Assembly: GCA_035591015.1 (NCBI GenBank)
Contig: JAXIUW010226951.1
Span: 1-18,283 of the forward strand
DNA: 18,283 nt
Direction of reading: 5' to 3'
Origin: Cephalothrix simula
Lineage: Eukaryota; Nemertea; Palaeonemertea; Archinemertea; Cephalotrichidae
In this document: one piece after another, positions 1 to 7,990 of the stretch
Layout of the letters: each line of letters starts with the position of its first letter
Numbering within the stretch: position 1 is the stretch's first letter
Notes under the pieces: model-generated
What the model was told of the DNA's origin: nothing
What the model saw: only the letters and a program-made list of their open reading frames with translations
Database searches by the model: none
Translations under genes and position numbers: made by a program

Positions 1-61
1 CTGATCTGTAATAAAGTTTGGCACGGCCAGCAGTGCGATTTCTTGATACAGTCCGTGCAGA

Positions 62-87
62 TTTCTATTACAGATCTATAATAGAAA
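62..87. repeat. 26-bp near-perfect palindrome centred on AGATCT
   Basis: The sequence reads the same on both strands except for one mismatched symmetric pair (C versus T, and A versus G). The centre is AGATCT and the outer arms are TTTCTATTA and TAATAGAAA. It could be a cruciform-forming site or the remnant of a small inverted-repeat element. No flanking duplication was recognised. Confidence 0.6.
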
Positions 88-178
88 AATGCATGGCTGG
101 GCATTATTACATTTAAAGCACGATGAGACAATAAAAACACCCCCAACTATTTAATAAGCGGCGGGTTTTAAAAAAATT

Positions 179-202
179 ATATTAAATGTTACATTTTAAT
201 AT
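179..202. repeat. Short AT-rich hairpin
   Basis: Arms ATATTA-AATGT (179-189) and ACATT-TTAATAT (191-202) pair around a single central T with one bulged base. Such stems arise easily in AT-rich DNA, so a function is not implied. Confidence 0.45.
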
Positions 203-234
203 GCTCTTTTTTATATCAATTGGTTTTCTATAAA

Positions 235-251
235 ATTGATTATTAATCAAT
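235..251. repeat. 17-nt perfect palindrome
   Basis: ATTGATTA and TAATCAAT flank a single T and are exact reverse complements. Another small stem, GTAATAA/TTATTAC, lies at 289-305. Both are likely chance products of the base composition. Confidence 0.45.
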
Positions 252-570
252 ATTATTTATCGCATATAAAATATTTTGCAAACTTAGAGTAATAATTGTT
301 ATTACAAATAACTTTTTTTTTACATTTCCGCAATTTTTTAGTTTTTGAAAATTTTTTGGGCTGAAATATTTTTTCCCATTTTCTGAAAAATTCGCGTGGA
401 CCCCGTAATCCAACCAATTCTTAAAATAAGGCCTTATAGACATTTTTATCTGTCTAATCATACATCTTTGATTATACTCGTTAGGGACTGATGAGAGCCC
501 TAAACTGCTGAAAGAGTTAAAGCTTTTTTTGTTCATTTAATTGTGCGTTTCAGAGGGGCATTGGCGTCTT

Positions 571-778
571 TCCGAGCTTAGTAATCGGGATTCTTAACTA
601 GCAAATATTTACTTTATGCCATCAAAGTCACGTTCTTCTTTTGTGTTTCGTATGAGGGACCACCTCTTTGTATAATTTATCGATTTTGAAAACTCTGAGA
701 CCGATGAAGATTTAATAGCAGTTCAAGAGCTTTTCTCCTATTGGTCAAAATCACATTTTCTCGATTACTAAGCTCGGA
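571..778. mobile_element. Possible 208-bp TIR element (MITE-like)
   Basis: A 20-bp inverted repeat, TCCGAGCTTAGTAATCGGGA at 571-590, is matched by its reverse complement at 759-778 with one mismatch (19 of 20). The arms are GC-balanced in an AT-rich background, so chance is unlikely. The interior has no reading frame. I could not see a convincing target-site duplication outside the arms, so insertion as a mobile element is inferred from architecture only. It could instead be a structural or regulatory inverted repeat. Confidence 0.45.
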
Positions 779-812
779 CACTATGTAAGATGATGGCCTC
801 TTTCTATATAAG
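738..812 (+). promoter_or_regulatory. Promoter-like CCAAT (inverted) plus TATA motif pair
   Basis: An inverted CCAAT box (CTATTGGTC) occurs at 738-746 and a strong TATA-like word, TATATAAG, at 805-812. The order and spacing, about 65 bp, are typical of a pol II core promoter pointing right. The downstream sequence does not open into a recognisable gene; the open stretch from 824 has no known domain. AT-rich DNA often produces TATA words, so confidence is low. Confidence 0.2.
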
Positions 813-1477
813 CCTCTGGCGTTTTGCATACTTGTGTTTTTGATTATTTTGTTGTTTGTGCTGTATCATACTGCATGCTAACTTCTATTTTATTTAGGGG
901 AGATCGTGGAAAAAAATTGACATACGCAGAATTTATAAAACCAAAATCGGGTGGGGGACCAAACCACCTCCTGCCTAACTTCTGGAAAATTTTGATTTCA
1001 CCAAAATTTGGGGGATTTCACTCTTTTTCCTCTTTTTGTTGCACTTTTTTCCAACAAATTTTCAGTTTTTTCCAACTCAAAACCTACAAAAAATGTAAAT
1101 TGTTTTCGAAGTCAATTTTTTTGGGAAGTTATCAATAATAGAGACTTTAAAGATGTGGATTAATAATGGTGTGGTTTATAATGCTTAGAACAAAACAAAA
1201 CTCATTAAACGCTGAGGAATAACTAAAATGTGAGAGGAAAAAAATCTTTATTTGGGAAAGAAGATATCCCAAGATATCCCGTTTTATTGTACTTTTGCAT
1301 ACATGTGTTATATGATTTGTGTCATATTATCTTAAAACTTCATTGTGCTTGTTTCTCATTTTCCCTTAATAGTATAAATTTCAAATGTATAGTAAAAAAT
1401 TTGCGGGCATTTGCCAACCAATCCTTATTTACCAACCAGCATAGAGATTTTTAAGGCGCGCCAAATATATCTAGCGC
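813..1477. other. Non-coding DNA, no gene seen
   Basis: Two short open stretches (824-1138 and 1230-1454, plus strand) are low-complexity F/S/K-rich translations with no recognisable domain. A small stem AAATTTTG (987-994) with CAAAATTT (1002-1009) and a tiny direct duplication AAGATATCCC near 1260-1280 are the only structures noticed. Confidence 0.55.
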
Positions 1478-1539
1478 AATATTTTACTACACATAATATA
1501 CATTGGAGCCTCGTCTTCCTCGCTGAGTAGTAAAATATT
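1478..1539. repeat. Hairpin with 13-bp perfect stem
   Basis: AATATTTTACTAC at 1478-1490 is the exact reverse complement of 1527-1539, with a 36-nt loop. The loop is richer in G+C than the stem. It may be the remnant of a small inverted-repeat element. No flanking duplication was found. Confidence 0.6.
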
Positions 1540-1817
1540 TGTAAGGCTGTGTTGCACTTTCTACCGCCTCAAACACATAAATACATGATAGATTTGCTGG
1601 GAATTGACTGTTGACCTTTTTACCTTTACGTTGCATGATTTAAGACCTTTTAGATATCAATTCAATGCGGGCCCACTTTCAGGACCCTTATATAATTACT
1701 TGATTATTTTAATTAGCTATTTTGTATGTAGGCCTATGGCTGTAGAATACCTGAATTTATATTTTTGACAAAAAACATATTTGATATTTATTTTGAACCT
1801 AGAGCTAGTTTTGTTTT
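1540..1817. other. Non-coding spacer
   Basis: No open frame or repeat of note. It contains the octamer TAGGCCTA (about 1729-1736), a word that is common in some marine deuterostome genomes. That is a weak hint only. Confidence 0.5.
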
Positions 1818-2261
1818 TGCACTAGTCAATGAAATCCTTTGCAATACGGGGTCGATAACTGACGATGTTAGCGCTATCGCAGAGTAATGTAGCGACACAT
1901 ACTTCTTGCTTCGTTGACGATGATAGCGCATAGTTAGCGCAGGCGATTGATAACATAGCGCTCTTTAAGCGCATCCTTAGGGAAATTATTCAACAGCGAC
2001 AAAATAAAACGAAGGCAGTCGAATGAAAAGCAGCATTATCTAGGCTTTGATGTTTCCTGTTTTTCAACTGTTAAATGATTTGGTTTTTCATCAAATTCTA
2101 TCTACACAATAATTAGTGTCCCAATTCTATTGGCTGGGTCATCGTTACCATGTCTAGCGCAATTTTAGCGCATCGTTGTCCTAAACGATAGTTAGCGTCA
2201 TTTTGTGCTTCCATGCGCTAGCATCTTCAGTTATCGACCCCGTTTTTAATTGACCAGTGCA
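1818..2261 (-). mobile_element. CACTA-like miniature element, copy A (444 bp)
   Basis: The outer ends TGCACTAGTCAAT (1818-1830) and ATTGACCAGTGCA (2249-2261) are inverted copies (12 of 13). A further inner inverted block, 1846-1874 against 2215-2243, matches at 27 of 29 and carries GGGGTCGATAACTGA then GATG and TAGCGC. Between them are many subterminal copies of TAGCGC / GCGCTA. A CACTAG start plus clustered subterminal repeats resembles EnSpm/CACTA transposons, but I could not identify the usual short target duplication, so the superfamily is tentative. There is no transposase frame, so it is non-autonomous. The strand given is relative to copy B at 7717-8363, which is in opposite orientation and alignable over most of its length. 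Confidence 0.8.
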
Positions 2262-2479
2262 TTATTCTTATTTAGGATTATGGTTTGTTATTCTATACAT
2301 TAAACTCAGGATTTAAAATAGTCGTGTGACATTCTTTTTCATAAAATAAACCCTTCTGTGCGTTTGTCATTGTTTGCTTAGAAGCTACATGTATTTTCCC
2401 CTTACTAAAGTCAGTGGGAATTCCCCTGTTTGTTAAAGTTAATATCGATATGGTATTGCACTAAAAAAAGTTTAAAGGT
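2262..2479. other. Spacer between two mobile elements
   Basis: About 220 bp of AT-rich DNA separates the CACTA-like copy A from the piggyBac-type element. No frame, repeat or regulatory signal stands out. It contains one TACATGTA word. Confidence 0.5.
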
Positions 2480-2498
2480 TTAACCCTATTTTTGAAGA

Positions 2499-2523
2499 CG
2501 TATTTTCGTGTGATAACTGAAGA
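2499..2523. repeat. 25-bp indel in left piggyBac-type TIR, flanked by TGAAGA
   Basis: The left end reads TGAAGA (2493-2498), then 19 unmatched bases, then TGAAGA again (2518-2523) before the G-run. The right TIR goes straight from TGAAGA into GGGG. The left end therefore carries an insertion bounded by a 6-bp direct repeat, or the right end lost it. Confidence 0.6.
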
Positions 2524-2556
2524 GGGGGGGGGGGCGGATGGGGCGGATTCCGCCCC
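2524..2556. repeat. G-run and GC hairpin inside the TIR
   Basis: Eleven consecutive G (2524-2534) are followed by two more G-rich tracts, then a perfect stem GGGGCGG (2540-2546) / CCGCCCC (2550-2556) with a 3-nt loop. The plus strand could form a G-quadruplex and the stem a cruciform. The core GGCGGATTCCGCC is echoed in the right TIR near 3244-3256. Confidence 0.6.
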
Positions 2557-3574
2557 CCGCCCTATGTATCTCAACATTGGCTTGTCCTTTTGACTTGAAA
2601 TTTTGTACAGGCATGCAGTAACTAATAATCAATACATACAAAAACAAAACAAAAAAACAAAGTCATTAGGCGCCGCCGCCAGGGCCCCTTTTGGGCCCAA
2701 AATATGCTTTTTTGACAAATTAGTATAATTTGTAGGCAAAAGGCCTTAGAAATGTTGTTCTCGGGTATAAGCCAACAAAAATGCCTAATAAGAAAACTAT
2801 ATCCGTCAAAATGTATTTTTCGATTTCACTGTGTAAAGGTAGTTTATGAAATTTAATATTCATTTTGACGCATTTCTTTGCACCGGGCGTCATCAGCGCC
2901 ATTTTGGGCCAATTTGGCCTAAAACTCTAAAATCCGAAAAATCAATATTTTGGCGCCATCTTTTTTTCAAAATAGTCTCCGATAAATGACTAACATGAAT
3001 CCAAGCTCAAAAACCAGTTTGCGCCACTTAGCTCCGCCCTGCGCCCGATTTTTTTCATTTTTATCGAAAAGTTAAATTTTTTTTGAAAAAACTCAATTTT
3101 TGGCGGCTCATGGCGCTGCACCGCGGGTACCTAGGGCATTGAATTTTTTTTATAATTTGAGTTTTAATGTCAATTAAAAAGTAGCGAAATTTCAGCTTCC
3201 TACGATTTGCCGTCTTTGAGATATATTTTTAAAAACCTTAGGGAGGCGGAATCCGTCCCCTCTTCAAAAATAGGGTTAACCGAATTAGTCTAATTGCATC
3301 TCAAATCCATGGTCCTACCGGTCATCTGCAGGGATAGTGGAATACTATAATATCATAATTTTCATACTGAACACCACATAGACTCAACTCAGAACTGAAA
3401 TGAGAGCCAAAAAAGGTGAAGCTCCCTGCTCTTTCAACATCATACTCTGCCCTTTATTTTTTGCATCCATTTTTCCCAATGATGATACCTCCTAAAATCG
3501 ACTCATTCTCCCAGCTTCTTCCTAAAGTGATCCCTTAATATATACCACTCCATTTCTGTCTCTAAAATAGTAAT

Positions 3575-3605
3575 GGCGGCCATTTTGAATGACAAGATGG
3601 CGACC
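3575..3605. promoter_or_regulatory. Pair of inverted YY1-like motifs
   Basis: GGCCATTTTG (3578-3587) and CAAGATGGCGACC (3593-3605) both fit the YY1-type core (CCATNTT / AANATGGCG) in opposite orientation about 10 bp apart. YY1-type sites are frequent near metazoan transcription starts and in repeats. No initiator or gene body is apparent downstream, so a regulatory role is speculative. Confidence 0.25.
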
Positions 3606-3658
3606 GCATAAAAACTGTCTTTTTCGACCCGATACATTTAAAGCAAACCATTTAGAAC

Positions 3659-3684
3659 TTTAAGACAAGAATTTTAAGACAAGA
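3659..3684. repeat. Tandem duplication of TTTAAGACAAGA
   Basis: The 12-mer occurs at 3659-3670 and 3673-3684, period 14. A short duplication with no implied function. Confidence 0.6.
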
Positions 3685-4289
3685 GGCAATAGACAAATGA
3701 GAAAAAAAAGGAAAGTTTTTCGATTCAAACGAGTCGATATTTCTTCATTTTCTCTGAATTTCACTTAGATTTCCTAGTGGTAAATGAACACTACCGCTAC
3801 CTACTTACTTTTAAGTAGTACTTAACAGTACCGGCGGGCACTTTTCATAAAATAAAAAGATATAAGAACATCGCCTTTATACCACAACACTTATAGCTGG
3901 AAAACCATATTGAAACTAATAATGAATTATAATGCAATTTGAATATTTTGCCATGAGGAATCTCTTAAACATGCTTTCTTGATGGCCTGAATTGAATTTT
4001 AGCCCTAAAGTCTTTTTAAAATGAAACATGTTGTAGCTAAGATCTAAATTGTAATTGACAACTGCGCATATATCCCCCGTCCCCGCCAAATCTAATCAGG
4101 TAGTTAGGTCTATGAAAGTTTCTTGTCGAAGTATGACTTAATGTGGACTAAGTTGCCGCTAGCATAAGAAAATTCCTTTGCGGAAAGTATAAAGGATTAG
4201 CTTTTTAAGACCTTAGAAACACCGCTAAACGTAAAATGTACAATTGTGCGTACTACTACGTAAAACGTCAAAATATGCATTGGGAAGCA

Positions 4290-4551
4290 AGCGTTGAGAC
4301 GTCATACCGAATAACCCACATACAAATTTTGATCATGAACCAAATAACCCCAATTTTTCAATGTGCAGCTAACTAGCCCGGAACAAATTAGAGCCCTGGT
4401 TTTAAATAGAAATGATTGCCCACAATACAGGGTATCCAAAGCGCAAAAACAATTGGGTAATGTAAATTTACGGCATGAAATTTGTGGGTTATTTGGTTTA
4501 TGTTCGCAGAATAGATGGTTTGTGGGTTGTTCTGTATGACGTCTCAACGCT
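4290..4551. mobile_element. 262-bp TIR element (MITE)
   Basis: Arms of about 63-66 bp at 4290-4352 and 4486-4551 are inverted copies. The outer 18 bp, AGCGTTGAGACGTCATAC, are exact. Matching continues through GAAYAACCCACA and an inner AACCAAATAACCC block, with a few small indels between. The interior is non-coding; the open stretches on both strands here (4302-4547 minus, 4475-4735 plus) come from the arms and are not genes. Size, long TIRs and lack of coding capacity fit a MITE. No clear target duplication was seen, so the superfamily is not assigned. Confidence 0.8.
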
Positions 4552-4598
4552 AATGTGTATTATACAATGCCTTGTGTTCATGTTTTGCCACCCCAAAC

Positions 4599-5146
4599 GC
4601 GGTTCGTCTAAACAAGGGACAAGACTTTCATCAAAATATATCATGGCCAATTTTTGCGGAAATCGATATGATGTAATGATAGTAAATGTGGAAATTCCTG
4701 GCTACTTTCTGAGATATGCGCATGCGCAGTGTTAAAAATCAGTATGCACCTGCCTGAATGAGAAATCTGACGGTGCCATTCGATTCTGTGGAGCCACTTT
4801 CCTATATCCTCGATGCATTTCTATGTCCAAATGTAGCCGTTTACGAGATATAAGAATATAAAATTCGGGAAAAAATGGGCAAATATTCCAATTTTATCAA
4901 AAGTTTATGTTTCTAAAATGCAGCATTCGAAAACTAGATATGTCTCCAGATCACGGTTATAAATGTAAGTGGCCGTCAGATTTCTGATTCAGGCATGTGC
5001 AGGCTCATCTTTAACACTGCGCATGCACAAATCTGAAACCGATTTGCTTTTTTCACATTACAATCATTACATCATAATTATTCGATTCCCGCAAAAACTG
5101 GCCATGATATATTTTGAAAATCTTGTCCCTTGCTTAGACGAGCCGT
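4599..5146. mobile_element. Foldback-like element with arms of about 175 bp
   Basis: The left arm 4599-4773 and right arm 4973-5146 are inverted copies separated by a 199-bp spacer. Matched blocks include TCGTCTAARCAAGGGACAAGA, ATATATCATGGCCA, TTTTTGCGG, ATGATGTAATGAT, GCATGCGCAGTGTTAAA and AGAAATCTGACGG, with small indels between them. Long arms relative to length are typical of foldback elements or long-TIR MITEs. The single-stranded form would fold into one large hairpin. Open stretches crossing it (4475-4735, 4969-5382) have no recognisable domain. No target duplication was identified. It starts only 47 bp after the preceding TIR element. Confidence 0.85.
4717..4728. promoter_or_regulatory. 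NRF1-like palindrome inside the foldback arm
   Basis: TGCGCATGCGCA exactly matches the palindromic NRF1 consensus, (T/C)GCGCA(T/C)GCGC(A/G). The opposite arm keeps the related GCATGCGCAGTGTTAAA on the other strand (about 5013-5029), with the left half changed to TGTGC. The site is part of the element and could make insertions regulatory. Binding is inferred from motif only. Confidence 0.35.
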
Positions 5147-5268
5147 GCAAAATCATTCAGCTATTAATATTTATACTTCTTTTATCATTTTGTTATTTGT
5201 TATTATTTTTTATCATTATTACTTTTTTCTTTTTGGATCAGACAGGTACAAACTCCAAATATTTACCT

Positions 5269-5619
5269 CACAAATGGCCAGTAAAATTGAAAGCTATCTG
5301 CATTCCTCCCAAAAATACGAGGCCTACTATACCGATGGAATATGGTGGCTTGGATCGGTATGTAGCGTGGACTATGAATTAACATATCAAAATGTTATGA
5401 CGTCATTGAGGCGCAGCCGAGGGGCAAAAACTGAATTATTCCCCCAAAATACAGCTTTTTCAGTTTTTGCCTCTCGGCTGCACCTCCATGACTTCATATC
5501 TACGCTCCATTACTGATCCATATAATACATTTACCATAGTCTCAGAAAACACCGGATAGGTCGCTTTTTTGGAAAGCCTGCGCGCTGCGGGTGGCTTTCA
5601 ATTTTACGGGTCATTTGTG
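5269..5619. mobile_element. 351-bp foldback-like element
   Basis: The outer arms begin CACAAATGG (5269) and end CATTTGTG (5619) and continue with GTAAAATTGAAAGC. Further inward, ATGGAxCAGTA-type, GTAGCGT and GACGTCAT-GAGG blocks pair imperfectly, ending in a strong central stem at 5413-5481. The whole element therefore folds into one long imperfect hairpin, with divergence greatest in the middle of each arm. Open stretches over the arms (5130-5516) have no known domain. No target duplication was recognised. It lies 122 bp after the preceding foldback element. Confidence 0.7.
5413..5481. repeat. Central hairpin with 22-bp stem
   Basis: GCAGCCGAGGGGCAAAAACTGA (5413-5434) pairs with 5460-5481 with one mismatch around a 25-nt loop. 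It is the best-preserved part of the foldback-like element. A CRE-like TGACGTCA lies just outside at 5399-5406. Confidence 0.8.
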
Positions 5620-6236
5620 TATAACATAAATTTGACTTTTAGTCTTATATATTAGTTTTTTTGCTTCATATTTAAATTTGAGACAAATATTTTACTTTTT
5701 ATTTTAAATTTTTTAAGAATATTGATTTTAATATTGGAAAAGTCGTGTCAAAATCTGAGTTCCATCTATGGCAAAAACTTCTTTAACTTGTTTTTCCTAT
5801 CCCACACTCACAAAGACAAAAAGATCCATAATGTAAGAAATGGATACTTTTAAATATATGTTCTTGTTAACATTTCGTTATACAATATGACAATTCTTCA
5901 AGGTGAAAAAATCCATGGATTTCCATAGATTAATATACAAAATGTACGAAGTGACATGTTTTTACTTATATGTAAATGTCAAAACTTTTAAACGACACTG
6001 AATGACACTAGTGGCTAAAAGTTTTCGATCATTGTTTTAAAAGATTACGATGGCTTTTGTTAGTATTTTTATTTTTTATAAAAAGTCAAAATGACGGTCT
6101 TCTTAATGGTGCTGATTTATGGCAAAGTCGCGCACAACACGTCATATTTGTAATTTTTTCTTATAAAAACCATTTCCTTCAAAAATTTGATAATTGTCAT
6201 TGTTGGTTCGTAAAACAATTATCGCTGCAATTCTCT
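5620..6236. other. AT-rich non-coding DNA with two small palindromes
   Basis: The 60-codon open stretch at 6057-6239 is not convincing. The segment holds a perfect 14-bp palindrome AAATCCATGGATTT (5909-5922) and a hairpin with an exact 10-bp stem, AAAACTTTTA (5981-5990) against 6016-6025, enclosing a 25-nt loop. Confidence 0.55.
5981..6025. repeat. Hairpin with 10-bp exact stem
   Basis: AAAACTTTTA and its exact reverse complement flank a loop that contains two copies of GACACT. It lies a little upstream of the degenerate tandem array and may be unrelated. Confidence 0.5.
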
Positions 6237-6912
6237 TAATTAAAGACACAATGGCTAAAGTAAGAACGCTATGTATAGTTATAGGCATTTTTCGTATTGA
6301 AAAACGGACAATATAAATTAAAGAGACAATGACTTACATTTTTTGTCATTTAAGAGAAAACGGCTACTAACGTTAGAACCTATTTCGTAAGGAAAAAGAC
6401 AATATAACTTTTTTAAAGAGACAATGACTTACATTTCTCTTAATTCAATAGACTAACATAAGAAGCCATCATAGGTATGCCTATTTCGTAAGGAAAAAGA
6501 GACAATAAAACTCAAGAGACAATGACTTCTTCTTAAATTTAAATTTTTTTATTATTAAATCTTGAAACTCATATGTTACAATGAGATAATGACTTATATT
6601 CTCTTAATTTATGAGACAATGACTTATATGTACGTAAGAACCCATAATTAGGTGTAGGCCTCTTCCATAGGGAAAACATACGATATACTAGTAACTTAAG
6701 GGACAATGACTTATATTTCTCTTAATTCAAATTCCAAAGACAATGGTACGTAACTTAAAAGACAATCACTTAAATTTCTCGTAATTTAAGAGAGAACGGC
6801 TTATGCTAGAACCCATAATTAGGTAAGGCCAACAACCGACAATATAATTTAAGATACCTTTCGTAAGGAATATAACTTATGAGACTTAATATAATTTAAG
6901 AGATTGACTAAT
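6237..6912. repeat. Degenerate tandem repeat array, unit about 95-100 bp
   Basis: The word AGACAATGACTTA or a close variant recurs at about 6324, 6419, 6517, 6584, 6614, 6701 and 6760; the first three spacings are 95 and 98 bp. A second word, TTTCGTAAGGAAAAAGACAAT, recurs at about 6383 and 6484, with decayed forms near 6290 and 6859. A third, AGAACCCATAATTAGGT, occurs at about 6637 and 6818. The words keep the same order, so this is an old minisatellite or satellite fragment that has suffered deletions: later spacings shrink to 67 and 30 bp. CTCTTAATT usually follows the first word. No coding capacity is apparent. Such arrays are sometimes part of larger transposons, but flanking TIRs were not seen. 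Confidence 0.75.
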
Positions 6913-7716
6913 TCTAAAACACAAATTCTAGCCTTTTTGCAAGAAAGACCAGATCAAATTCAAATGTATTTTAAAGATAATCACTTACTAATTTTTATCA
7001 ACCATAAACAAAAAATCGCAAATTTGGTATCCCTCTCTGATGTGGTATGACTCCAGTGACTACTTAAAACTACCAAAAAAGTTACATTCAGCAGCATTAA
7101 GCATGCAGACTAAACGCCAGAGGGGAGGGAACTATGCTGTAGCATTGTCAATAGAATGTCATATAACAATGCAAGAGTTCACATAAGATTATAAATTTTG
7201 AATTATGCGACCTAAAAAATTTTAACAATAGGGAATCTGCAGCTTCAAAGGTCACGGGTCCTATACATGTATGCTAAATTGGATCCTATAGAATTTGAAA
7301 ATTCCCGTTATTTTCAAAGCATTTTTCATATGGCGACATGATGGAATTTGACATAGCGGTAAACCAAGTTTTTTTGTTAAAGACCTTTAATTTTTCGAAA
7401 GGGCATGAAGTTTTCTTTAATTATATTTTGGTGAAATAATAGACTTATTGCGTATTTGATGCAATCATTCAAAACTTAGCGTAAAGAAATTAATTCTAAT
7501 CACATCTGGATTGAACTTTAGCCTAAAGAAATTATTTTTAAGATTTAAACATTTTTTGACATCAAAGACAATTTTTTAAAAGTAAAAATCTGCCACATTG
7601 AAAAATATGCATTGCATTCGCATTATTTGGCGTAAAACAACAAAAGTATTTCCGAGGAAGCAATGGAGATTGTCCTTTAAAATAGCTAACATCAGCTTGA
7701 TAATACTTGCCAATAC
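6913..7716. other. Non-coding DNA between the tandem array and copy B
   Basis: No gene, strong repeat or promoter was recognised in these 800 bp. It holds one TACATGTA word near 7266. Base composition is AT-rich throughout with no island. Confidence 0.5.
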
Positions 7717-7935
7717 TTACTAGACCAATATGCAACAATCAAATACTACGCAATATGGGGTAGAACTGACGATGTTAGCGCATTTAGCGCAAGTGCTGCC
7801 ATGGTACTAGAATCGTTAACGGAGCACAAATTCTGCGCGCTAACCATCGATTACCACAATCATTTACGACTGCGCTAAATTACGCTAAAAATCGTAACGA
7901 TAACTCTGCATTTGGACACTAATTAATAATTGGGG

Positions 7936-7985
7936 CACTAAATATAATAATTTTCTTTTCTATTAGAAAATAATTATATTTAGTG
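7936..7985. repeat. Hairpin with 21-bp stem inside copy B
   Basis: CACTAAATATAATAATTTTCT (7936-7956) pairs with 7965-7985 with a single mismatch and an 8-nt loop. The left arm is itself a diverged repeat of the preceding CACTAATTAATAATT (7917-7931). The stem is absent from copy A. Confidence 0.85.
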
Positions 7986-7990
7986 TTTTT

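Larger units (their letters stand above)
1..570. other. AT-rich non-coding DNA with small hairpins
   Basis: No coding region is convincing here. The 97-codon open stretch on the minus strand at 243-536 is rich in K, N, F and I, as expected from AT-rich DNA, and matches no family I know. The segment holds several short perfect or near-perfect palindromes (listed separately) and a possible weak stem, GCACGG at 21-26 with CCGTGC at 53-58. A non-coding assignment is the simplest reading. Confidence 0.6.
2484..3275. mobile_element. piggyBac-type non-autonomous element with TTAA duplications (792 bp)
   Basis: The element starts CCCTATTTTTGAAGA directly after TTAA (2480-2483) and ends TCTTCAAAAATAGGG directly before TTAA (3276-3279). 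Duplication of TTAA and ends beginning CCC are hallmarks of the piggyBac superfamily. The TIRs continue inward as a G-run followed by CGGATTCCGCC (left) and GGAGGCGGAATCCGTCCCC (right). The interior is non-coding: it has GGCGCC-rich blocks near 2668-2700 and 2896-2960 and no transposase, so mobility would need a partner. The 60-codon open stretch at 2720-2902 (minus) lies inside and is not a transposase. Part of the interior (about 2895-2985) recurs inverted at about 14400-14470, which defines a family. Confidence 0.85.
3280..4289. other. About 1 kb of non-coding DNA
   Basis: No credible open frame. Minor structures are a 14-bp-period duplication at 3659-3684, a small stem CTACTT (3801-3806) / AAGTAG (3813-3818), and a YY1-like motif pair at 3575-3605. 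The rest is AT-rich and unremarkable. Confidence 0.55.

Noticed and set aside
824-1138. 104-codon open stretch
   Set aside because: Low-complexity F/S/K composition, no domain, no splice context; expected by chance in AT-rich DNA.
2720-2902. Possible piggyBac transposase remnant
   Set aside because: Only 60 codons, and the translation shows no catalytic aspartate pattern or other piggyBac feature.
4969-5516. Two overlapping open stretches (137 and 128 codons)
   Set aside because: Both run across arms of inverted-repeat elements, overlap in different frames and contain only hydrophobic low-complexity runs; no known domain.
6237-6912. CRISPR array
   Set aside because: Recurring words are unevenly spaced and degenerate, spacers are not unique units of constant size, and the DNA is eukaryotic in character.
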